Shown: positions 33,991 through 40,882 of the stretch, piece after piece
Layout of the letters: every line of letters starts with the position of its first letter
Numbering within the stretch: position 1 is the first letter of the stretch
Assembly: GCA_007693505.1 (NCBI GenBank)
Contig: REDL01000059.1
Location: 106,425 to 170,424 of the forward strand
Direction: 5' to 3'
Origin: Desulfovibrionales bacterium
GTDB taxonomy: Bacteria > Desulfobacterota > Desulfovibrionia > Desulfovibrionales > Desulfonatronaceae
Length of the DNA: 64,000 nt
Position numbers and translations under genes: made by a program
The notes under the pieces: generated by a model
The model's input: the letters and a program-made list of their open reading frames with translations, nothing else
The model's database searches: none
Told to the model about the DNA's origin: nothing

Positions 33991-34550
33991 CAGAGCAGTC
34001 GCGTATTTGGCGGGATATCGGCTTGAAATATCTTTTTCAGCCTTGTGAAATAATTCCTGCTCAGCATCAGAGTGGGGCAAAAACAAGTGAAATTTTCCCC
34101 AATAATATACCGGAACAACTTGTATTCTATTGGCATAAAATTCAAAAACCGATTTCAATCATCGTCACGTATCAGGCCTTGGATCAGGACTTTCGCGGTT
34201 TGGTTCATATCCAGCGCTTCCAACTACTGCACTCTATTCTTCGTGCAACACCGTGGCCTGTGTCTGATGTTGCTTTTTGGCCGACAGTTTTGCACGATAA
34301 AACCGTAGCGACAGAAGAGTCCACGATGATGATGCAAGCGCTTATTATCGAACTGCAGCCCCGTTTTCTGCTCGACTTCGGTGGTTCACTGGGCCATTTG
34401 ATTACCTCGACAGGTCAGCGACATGAGCACATGGAAATCACGTGTCGAGAGTTTCAACACGTCATCCTTCCTGCCCTTGAAGACATGCTACCTGATAATA
34501 AGCGCATTAAAAAACAGGCTTGGGATATTCTTCGTAACTTGAGCGCATAG
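33987..34550 (+). CDS. Hypothetical protein downstream of coaBC
   Basis: This 187-residue soluble protein is not recognised. It starts at MTEQSRIW, overlapping the coaBC stop by ATGA. It has no signal peptide or metal motif; patches include EQLVFYWHKIQKPISIIVTYQALD and LLDFGGSLGHLITSTGQRHEHMEI. Composition is more AT-rich than genes to the left. Coupling to coaBC suggests a cytoplasmic role, but nothing more can be said. Confidence 0.65.
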   Translation: MTEQSRIWRDIGLKYLFQPCEIIPAQHQSGAKTSEIFPNNIPEQLVFYWHKIQKPISIIVTYQALDQDFRGLVHIQRFQLLHSILRATPWPVSDVAFWPTVLHDKTVATEESTMMMQALIIELQPRFLLDFGGSLGHLITSTGQRHEHMEITCREFQHVILPALEDMLPDNKRIKKQAWDILRNLSA

Positions 34551-34605
34551 TCTTTTTTCAGCTCTTGGTTATCTATCACTGTAACGTTTTTATTTGGATA
34601 TATGC

Positions 34606-35925
34606 ATGAGAAACTCATCCGTATTTTTTGTCCTTTTTCTTTTTCTGTTTCTTGTGGGTCCAACGATCGCCCATTCCCAAGAAACAAATTCAATTTATGT
34701 TCTCCAGATTCAAGGATCAATTAATCCAGCGCAGCAGGACCTCCTGCAGGAGGCCATGAATCATGCCTTCAAAGAGCAGGCTAAAATGCTGGTTGTTCAA
34801 CTTGATACGCCGGGCGGGCTGGGAGAGACAACACGGAACATGGTCCGACAAATATTGAATGCTCCAATCCCTATTGCCATCTGGGTGGGACCGGATGGTT
34901 CGCGGGCTGCTTCTGCTGGAGTTTTTCTGGTTGCTGCCGCGGACATTGCCGGCATGAGTCCAAACTCCAATATCGGCTCCGCGCGACCTGTTGGAGTTGG
35001 CGGTGAGGATATTCCTGAAGCCATGGCTGACAAAATTTTAAATGATTTTCTCAGTTTGGTTCGAGGTGCTGCGCAAAAGCGCGGTCGCAATGTTGACTGG
35101 TACATCAGTGCTGTCACGGAAAGCGCCAACATTACAGGAACGGAAGCAGCCATGATCCGAGTGGTTGATATGGTTGCAATTGATGTTCCTGATTTTGTTG
35201 AGCAGATTGGGATACGTGGCTTTGAATGGCAAAACAAGCGTGTTTATTATTCCATGGATGAAGTCGCTCTTATCGACTACGAACCTGGCCTTTGGTATTC
35301 AATACTTTCCTGGATGCTTGACCCGCAGATTGCATACTTTTTGCTAATGGGTGGATTAGCAGGCATATTTTTTGAGTTGACAAATCCCGGTGCTATCTTT
35401 CCTGGGGTCCTTGGCGGTCTTTGTCTGCTTCTTGGTCTTTACGCCTTGACTATCCTGCCAACCAACGTAGCTGGATTGTTATTAATTTTATTCGGATTGA
35501 TGCTTTTTGGGCTTGAACTTGTTATATCCAGCTTCGGCCTTCTCAGCTTGGCGGCAGTTATTTCCATTTTCTTTGGCTCAGTTATCCTTTTTCGATTTGA
35601 ATATGGAGTTGGTGGAGTGCCCATGCTGAGCATCATCGTTACAACTATCGGAATTTCCGCCTTTGTTGGCTTCTGTCTCTATCTTGTTGCCAAGGCTCAC
35701 CGGCACAAACCTTTCTCCGGGCCGCATCAGCTTGTCGGGCAAACCGCAAAAGTCAAACATTGGTCCAAAACGAACGGCATTGTGCATTTACAGGGTGAAT
35801 CATGGACAGCCGAGAGTGACTCACCTTTGGAACTCAATTCGGGTGAATTCGTTTCTGTCACCAAAGTCGATGGTCTTGTTTTACATGTCATACCTCATCA
35901 AACATCTAACGAGTCAGGGGGTTGA
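34606..35925 (+). CDS. NfeD-type membrane serine protease (ClpP class)
   Basis: This 439-residue membrane protein has a signal peptide (residues 1-25), then a ClpP-like protease domain. That domain carries LVVQLDTPGGLGETTRNMVRQIL, WVGPDGSRAASAGVFLVAAADIAGMSPNSNIGSA with the probable nucleophile serine in ASAG, and a lysine in MADKILND. Four to five transmembrane segments (about residues 235-370) and a C-terminal NfeD OB-fold (LVGQTAKVKHW, GELVSVTKVDGLVL-like) follow. It lies 3 nt upstream of a stomatin gene, the classic STOPP/NfeD pairing thought to act on membrane-protein turnover. Confidence 0.9.
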   Translation: MRNSSVFFVLFLFLFLVGPTIAHSQETNSIYVLQIQGSINPAQQDLLQEAMNHAFKEQAKMLVVQLDTPGGLGETTRNMVRQILNAPIPIAIWVGPDGSRAASAGVFLVAAADIAGMSPNSNIGSARPVGVGGEDIPEAMADKILNDFLSLVRGAAQKRGRNVDWYISAVTESANITGTEAAMIRVVDMVAIDVPDFVEQIGIRGFEWQNKRVYYSMDEVALIDYEPGLWYSILSWMLDPQIAYFLLMGGLAGIFFELTNPGAIFPGVLGGLCLLLGLYALTILPTNVAGLLLILFGLMLFGLELVISSFGLLSLAAVISIFFGSVILFRFEYGVGGVPMLSIIVTTIGISAFVGFCLYLVAKAHRHKPFSGPHQLVGQTAKVKHWSKTNGIVHLQGESWTAESDSPLELNSGEFVSVTKVDGLVLHVIPHQTSNESGG

Positions 35926-35928
35926 TTC

Positions 35929-36663
35929 ATGGCTTCTTTTTTACCATTAATTCTCATTGTCGCTTTTTTTCTTTTTTCAGCTATTCGTATTCTCAATGAA
36001 TACGAACGAGGCGTCATTTTTCGGCTTGGTCGCTATATAGCCACCAAAGGTCCCGGGTTGATCATTTTGATTCCTGTATTGGATAAGATGGTCAAGACAA
36101 GTCTTCGTACTGTTGCCATGGATGTGCCTCACCAGGACGTCATCACCAAGGACAACGTGAGCATCAAAGTCAACGCAGTCATATACTTTCGCGTTGTTGA
36201 ACCTTCCAAATCTGTTCTGGCTATTGAGGATTATCTTTTCGCGACTTCTCAACTTTCGCAAACCACCTTACGAAGTGTTTGCGGTTCTGTTGAGCTTGAC
36301 CAGATCCTCTCGCAGCGTGAGGAAGTCAATATGCAAATTCAGTCTATTCTCGATTCGCAGACCGACGCTTGGGGTATCAAGGTGTCTGGTGTGGAATTGA
36401 AACATGTGGACTTGCCTACGGAAATGCAACGCGCTATGGCGAAACAGGCAGAGGCGGAACGTGAACGTCGTGCAAAAATCATTAATGCCGAGGGTGAATA
36501 CCAAGCTGCTGAGAAATTGACGCAGGCAGCAGAGATCATTTCTCGAAATCCTGAAGCTCTCTCCTTGCGATACCTGCAAACCATGAGGGAAATGGCAACA
36601 TCGGGTCAGTCGACCATCTTGCCAATTCCACTAGATTTCTTGCGCTTAAATCGTCCACAATGA
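35929..36663 (+). CDS. Slipin/stomatin (SPFH) family protein
   Basis: This 244-residue protein has an N-terminal membrane hairpin (residues 4-22) and an SPFH domain: [74 protein letters not shown]. It ends with a helical coiled-coil region ([26 protein letters not shown]). It is the presumed partner and substrate of the NfeD protease encoded 3 nt upstream. Confidence 0.93.
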   Translation: MASFLPLILIVAFFLFSAIRILNEYERGVIFRLGRYIATKGPGLIILIPVLDKMVKTSLRTVAMDVPHQDVITKDNVSIKVNAVIYFRVVEPSKSVLAIEDYLFATSQLSQTTLRSVCGSVELDQILSQREEVNMQIQSILDSQTDAWGIKVSGVELKHVDLPTEMQRAMAKQAEAERERRAKIINAEGEYQAAEKLTQAAEIISRNPEALSLRYLQTMREMATSGQSTILPIPLDFLRLNRPQ

Positions 36664-36707
36664 CAGCGAATTGAGTTGCAAAGCTAACTTTAACACCATG
36701 CTTAACG

Positions 36708-37004
36708 ATGTCATTTTCAGTTATAAAAAACCAGATGCAGACGCTATTTGTGCGAATGCAACAGGCTGGAGATGCCGGCGAACTTCCTGATCTTAAGGAT
36801 ATTACCGCCTTTTTGCACGCAACTGAGCGAATGGCCATGAATGCTGAGGAAGCTTGGCATTCAGAAGCAGAAGACTTTTTACATCTGACGCGACAGCTTC
36901 ACATGGTTGTTAAAAAAAAATCCCTTCAGGAAGCGATTCTCTTGCTTGACGCGCTACGTGATGCCCAAGAGTTTTGCCACCGGTCATTTTACTCTGGGCG
37001 TTGA
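36708..37004 (+). CDS. Small helical hypothetical protein upstream of parS
   Basis: This 98-residue protein looks entirely helical (MQTLFVRMQQAGDAGELPDLKDITAFLHATERMAM and DFLHLTRQLHMVVKKKSLQEAILLLDALRDAQEF) and is not recognised. No strong ribosome-binding site precedes ATG 36708. Its stop codon TGA lies inside the left arm of the parS palindrome, so its 3' end is constrained by that site. Confidence 0.6.
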   Translation: MSFSVIKNQMQTLFVRMQQAGDAGELPDLKDITAFLHATERMAMNAEEAWHSEAEDFLHLTRQLHMVVKKKSLQEAILLLDALRDAQEFCHRSFYSGR

Positions 37005-37031
37005 TGTTTCACGTGAAACATCAACGCCCAG
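36994..37031. promoter_or_regulatory. parS: parS centromere site in a 38-bp perfect palindrome
   Basis: The centre, TGTTTCACGTGAAACA at 37005-37020, is identical to the consensus bacterial parS bound by ParB. It is extended on both sides by 11 complementary bases (CTGGGCGTTGA and TCAACGCCCAG). It lies about 190 nt upstream of parA, as expected of an origin-proximal partition locus. Such an extended palindrome could also act as a hairpin in RNA. Confidence 0.93.
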
Positions 37032-37218
37032 ATTTTGGTCCGGGGATTTGGTTCGCTCCTGCTTCTTTTTAGGTCTATCAGCTGTTCAACAATCCTTGTT
37101 CCGATAGTTCTCGGGCCACTCCATATGTCTGTTGGTTGTTCACCATGGTGGTCAGCTGCAGTTAGATGGTGGGTTGGCCTCGAGAAGAAGTGGCTGGGCA
37201 AAAGTAAGGTGGTATATC

Positions 37219-38037
37219 GTGGCTGAAGTAATCGTTGTTGCCAATCAGAAAGGCGGAGTCGGAAAGACGACTACCGCTGTGAATCTTGCTGCCTGCCTTG
37301 CCGTGATGGAGAAAAAGACTCTTCTCGTTGACTGCGACCCTCAGGGAAACGCTACCAGTGGAGTGGGGTGGAACAAAGAGGCGCAGCAGGAGAATTTGTA
37401 TACTGTGTTTTTTTCCAGCAAGGACTTTCACCATGGTGTCCATTTCACGGACTTTCCATATTTGTCGCTACTGCCGGCAACATCTGATCTTGTTGGGGCC
37501 GAGTTGGAGTTGGTGGATGCGGATGGACGTGAGTTTTTGATGCGAGCCGGTATTCAGGAACTGCAAGATGCGTTTGACTTCATTATCATTGATTGTCCTC
37601 CTTCCCTGGGCCTCCTGACCGTTAATGCGCTCTGTGCCGCGCGACATTTGCTCATTCCCATGCAGTGCGAGTTTTATGCCTTGGAAGGTATGGCCCAACT
37701 CATGAGGACGTTCGCACGTGTCCGGCAAAAACTGAATACGGAGTTGGCATTGTTGGGGGTTGTCCTGACCATGCATGATGCACGAAGCAACCTGACCAAG
37801 GACGTGGAGAGAGAGGTGAACACGCATTTTTCCGGCAAGGTCTTCACGACAACCATTCCGCGAAATGTCCGCTTGTCTGAGGCTCCGAGCCACGGTTTGC
37901 CGGTGATCAACTATGATATCAAATCGAAAGGGTCGCAAGCCTATCTGCGGTTTGCCGAAGAATTTTTGGAGCGACTGGAGGGAGAAAGGCGGGGTACGGT
38001 GAAGAGGGAGCAGGGAAAAATCGCAGCGTCTCTGTAG
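37219..38037 (+). CDS. parA: Chromosome partitioning ATPase ParA (Soj)
   Basis: This 272-residue deviant-Walker ATPase works with ParB-parS to segregate the origin region. The Walker A motif KGGVGKTTTAVNLAA is near the N terminus, with LLVDCDPQGNATSGVG, DFIIIDCPPSLGLLTVNAL and VFTTTIPRNVRLSEAPSHGLPVINYD following. GTG 37219 was chosen because AAGGTGG precedes it and homology begins there; an in-frame ATG at 37132 would add 29 non-homologous residues. A terminator follows, so parA appears separately transcribed from parB. Confidence 0.94.
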   Translation: MAEVIVVANQKGGVGKTTTAVNLAACLAVMEKKTLLVDCDPQGNATSGVGWNKEAQQENLYTVFFSSKDFHHGVHFTDFPYLSLLPATSDLVGAELELVDADGREFLMRAGIQELQDAFDFIIIDCPPSLGLLTVNALCAARHLLIPMQCEFYALEGMAQLMRTFARVRQKLNTELALLGVVLTMHDARSNLTKDVEREVNTHFSGKVFTTTIPRNVRLSEAPSHGLPVINYDIKSKGSQAYLRFAEEFLERLEGERRGTVKREQGKIAASL

Positions 38038-38057
38038 CAATCCAGCCTGCAAATAAA

Positions 38058-38105
38058 CTCGGCCCGACACCTCGGTTTTTTTCCTGGGCGTCGGGTCGAG
38101 TTTTT
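38058..38105 (+). terminator. Rho-independent terminator after parA
   Basis: CTCGGCCCGACACC pairs with GGCGTCGGGTCGAG (14 positions, two G-T), followed by TTTTT. It lies 20 nt after the parA stop. Confidence 0.85.
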
Positions 38106-38139
38106 GGAATGAAGGGGGAACTGTGTTGGCGAGGCCAAC

Positions 38140-38538
38140 TTAGTTGCTGACCGCTGGAGTGCAGATAACATCAATAGTGTCTTTGAAGTGGTTTTTACGA
38201 ATCCTGGCCTGGCACTGGTTGCATTCGAACGAGACCAGGCCGCCAAGATTGGCAGCTTTCAATTGAAATTTTCGAGGAGTGTCTGCTTTCCAGTCCTGTG
38301 TTTGGTTGTCACACAGTTGGCAGTGGACGTCCGTGTCTACGGGATAGGGAAAATCCCAGCAGGAGACGAGCATGTCCCAGTCAGCCAGGGGTTCCTTAAT
38401 TTCTTGCCGTTTTGCCCTGTTCGGTGTCAGGGCTTGTTTCACCGTCGGGTTCAGTTGCTCCCAGACAGCATTCGGGATAAAGACTCCCAATGGTTTTCCT
38501 TGGGCATCAAAGGCGTGAATGATGTCGCTCGTGGTCAT
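38140..38538 (-). CDS. Zinc-ribbon-like hypothetical protein, inverted between parA and parB
   Basis: This 132-residue protein sits on the opposite strand between the two partition genes. The N terminus (IIHAFDAQGKPLGVFIPNAVWEQL) resembles short DNA-binding or antitoxin-like strands, but this is weak. The second half has two CxxC pairs, VHCQLCDNQT and FECNQCQARI, about 37 residues apart, suggesting one zinc ribbon. AGGAGT precedes the start. It shares the parB upstream region divergently, so it could be coregulated with parB. Confidence 0.7.
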   Translation of the reverse strand: MTTSDIIHAFDAQGKPLGVFIPNAVWEQLNPTVKQALTPNRAKRQEIKEPLADWDMLVSCWDFPYPVDTDVHCQLCDNQTQDWKADTPRKFQLKAANLGGLVSFECNQCQARIRKNHFKDTIDVICTPAVSN

Positions 38539-38646
38539 GTGAACTCCTGTTTCATTGTGATCCTGATGAAAGGTTCGTGCTGATCAAAGGCATCGCTTCA
38601 ACATTGATTCTCCATGGCGCTCTGTCAAGATGGAAGGAGTAATTTT

Positions 38647-39537
38647 ATGGCAGTACGTGGTTTAGGGAAGGGGCTCGGAGCCCTGCTGGGCGATACGGAG
38701 AAAACGATGCATCCGCCTACACGCGATGCGACCATGGTCCATGTGGACAAGTTGCGGCCGAATCAATACCAGCCACGGAAACACTTTTCTCCAGAGTCGT
38801 TGGAGGAACTTGCCGCATCCATCAAAGCTCAGGGGGTCTTGCAGCCGATTATTGTTCGCCCTGGGGGTGAGCAAAGCGAATATGAACTGGTGGCCGGTGA
38901 ACGGCGCTGGCGTGCATCCAAGCTTGCTGGTTTGGAACAGGTTCCTGCGATTATCAAGGAGTTAAGCGATCAGGAAAGTTTGGCTCTGGCCCTGATTGAA
39001 AATGTTCAGCGGGAAGACCTTAACGCTTTGGAGCAAGCCCAGGCCCTCAGGCAGCTCCAGGTTGAATTTCAAGCCACACAAACCGAACTTGCTGAACGCA
39101 CCGGACTCAGCCGCTCCCATATCGCGAATTTGTTACGGTTGCTGCATCTTCCGGAGCAAATACAACAAGACATCCAGGACAATCTGTATTCAGCTGGACA
39201 TGGCCGTGTCCTGGCGGGAATATCTGATCAGTCCAGCCAGGAACTGCTTCGAGAACGGATATGCTCTGAAGGTCTCAGTGTGCGGGAATGCGAACAGCAT
39301 GCAGCCTTCTGGAAAAAATATGGCCGTTTTTCCTTTCAGCAACAAAAGGACAAATCACTCGAGAAACCTGTAAAGTCGGAACAAATGTCCCTGTATGAAC
39401 AGTTGTTGCTGAAAGAAATTGGACTGCGCAGTGTACGGTTTCGGGGAACTGAAGAAAAAGGAACCATGACCATGCGCTATGGCTCTAAAGCGGAATTGGA
39501 TAATTTGCTGGGTAGACTTGGACTGTCAAGACCATGA
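38647..39537 (+). CDS. parB: Chromosome partitioning protein ParB (Spo0J)
   Basis: This 296-residue CTP-dependent clamp binds parS. The N-terminal RGLGKGLGALLGD motif is followed by the CTP-binding domain (LRPNQYQPRKHFSPESLEELAASIKAQGVLQPIIVRP, ELVAGERRWRASKLAGL). The helix-turn-helix (TQTELAERTGLSRSHIANLLRLL) recognises parS. The C-terminal dimerisation segment (GSKAELDNLLGRL) is intact. ATG 38647 has GGAG upstream; an earlier in-frame ATG at 38614 is unsupported. Confidence 0.95.
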   Translation: MAVRGLGKGLGALLGDTEKTMHPPTRDATMVHVDKLRPNQYQPRKHFSPESLEELAASIKAQGVLQPIIVRPGGEQSEYELVAGERRWRASKLAGLEQVPAIIKELSDQESLALALIENVQREDLNALEQAQALRQLQVEFQATQTELAERTGLSRSHIANLLRLLHLPEQIQQDIQDNLYSAGHGRVLAGISDQSSQELLRERICSEGLSVRECEQHAAFWKKYGRFSFQQQKDKSLEKPVKSEQMSLYEQLLLKEIGLRSVRFRGTEEKGTMTMRYGSKAELDNLLGRLGLSRP

Positions 39538-39618
39538 AGCCGTGCATGATCTTCGGAAGTTTTTTCCAAATGCGAACGATTTCCTTTCGGCTGTTGCTGA
39601 CTGGCACTGGGGTGACTT

Positions 39619-40701
39619 GTGCAGTCCGTGCGTAAAGAACTTTCCCTGCGAGCAGCAGACCTGTTGGAAGATATCGACCAATTGTCCGGTACAAATGTCG
39701 TCATTCTTGGTGACGTCATGTTGGATGAGTATATTTTTGGTTCCGTGGAACGGATCTCCCCGGAAGCTCCAGTACCTATTGTACGGATCGAAAGCGAAGA
39801 GTATCGCCTTGGTGGTGCTGGTAACGTTGCCAAAAATATTACGGGGCTGGGAGGTACGGCCAAATTATTTGGCACGCTAGGGCATGATGGGTCTGCAGTG
39901 CGGATGCGAGAAATGTTTCAACTGCACGGTATAGAGGATAATTGCTTCCAGGAATCTGAACGGTTAACCACGTGCAAGACAAGAATCATTGCGCAGCACC
40001 AACAAATCGTGCGGATTGACCGGGAGCCGGAGTGTCGACCGAGCAGTGCGGCGCTGGAGTTTCTTCTCCGCGAGGTTGCGGAGGCAATGAAGACAAGCAA
40101 TGTGCTCATTGTCTCGGATTATGGAAAAGGGATCGTCTCCACCCCGGTAATGCACAGGCTGAGAGCAATATGCGAGGCGTTGCCACATTCCCCAAGGATC
40201 ATTGTCGATCCCAAGCCAAAAAACTACTCAGCCTATTCAGGGGTTGCGCTGCTAACGCCGAATACCAAGGAAGCAGGAATCGAGGCGATTGCTTGCAGGG
40301 AGATGTCGGAAAAGCGGAGTGACGTGGTGCATCGGGATGTTCTGGAAGCTGGACAGCGCCTGCTCCGAGAACTGCACTGCAAGGAATTGCTGATTACACT
40401 CGGCGCGCAGGGGATGATGCTTTTTCAGTCGGCATCGCAGGCCGTGCATATCCCCACGGCAGCCAGGAAAGTCTATGACGTAACCGGGGCAGGAGATACG
40501 GTCATTGCCGTGATGGGGCTGGCCATGGCATCCGGTTTGCCTACGTTGCAAGGTTGCCTTTTGGCCAACTACGCGGCCGGGATTGTTGTCGGCCAGATCG
40601 GAGCCACCGCCGTGACACCTGATCAACTGCGTGAAGTCGTATTATCCTGGCCGATCCCCCAAGTTTGTCAGCACTCGTACAAATGTCATTGTTCGTCTTA
40701 A
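39619..40701 (+). CDS. rfaE1: D-glycero-beta-D-manno-heptose-7-phosphate kinase
   Basis: This 360-residue PfkB-family kinase makes heptose bisphosphate for ADP-heptose and lipopolysaccharide core. Motifs are ILGDVMLDEYIFGSVERISPEAPVPIVRIE, YRLGGAGNVAKNI, IIVDPKPKNYSAY, LLTPNTKEA and the catalytic VTGAGDTVIAVMGLA. There is no C-terminal nucleotidyltransferase domain, so this is the separate kinase rather than bifunctional HldE. The start is GTG. It marks the beginning of the envelope-glycan half of the window. Confidence 0.9.
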   Translation: MQSVRKELSLRAADLLEDIDQLSGTNVVILGDVMLDEYIFGSVERISPEAPVPIVRIESEEYRLGGAGNVAKNITGLGGTAKLFGTLGHDGSAVRMREMFQLHGIEDNCFQESERLTTCKTRIIAQHQQIVRIDREPECRPSSAALEFLLREVAEAMKTSNVLIVSDYGKGIVSTPVMHRLRAICEALPHSPRIIVDPKPKNYSAYSGVALLTPNTKEAGIEAIACREMSEKRSDVVHRDVLEAGQRLLRELHCKELLITLGAQGMMLFQSASQAVHIPTAARKVYDVTGAGDTVIAVMGLAMASGLPTLQGCLLANYAAGIVVGQIGATAVTPDQLREVVLSWPIPQVCQHSYKCHCSS

Positions 40702-40730
40702 CGGAGTGTTGAATAAGTCCTTATCCGCAA

Positions 40731-40851
40731 TCCGTTCAAAAAAACAAAGTGCAAGGAGCAAAAAAAGTTCAAGGTCGAAGCGTAGTTATTCATACGTGAG
40801 AGTTTGAACTTTTTGCAGCAACGCAGCAATTGGGATTTTTTCAACGGACTG
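40731..40851. repeat. Intergenic palindromic element, about 120 bp
   Basis: This imperfect palindrome has outer arms TCCGTTCAAAAAAA and TTTTTTCAACGGAC and inner arms GCAAAAAAAGTTCAA and TTTGAACTTTTTGC. The centre holds CGAAGCGTAGTTATTCATACG. A half copy is at 13412-13469. It fits a non-autonomous palindromic repeat or MITE inserted between two genes. Confidence 0.7.
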
Positions 40852-40882
40852 TTAACACCCTTCCAACATTCGACGATATACA

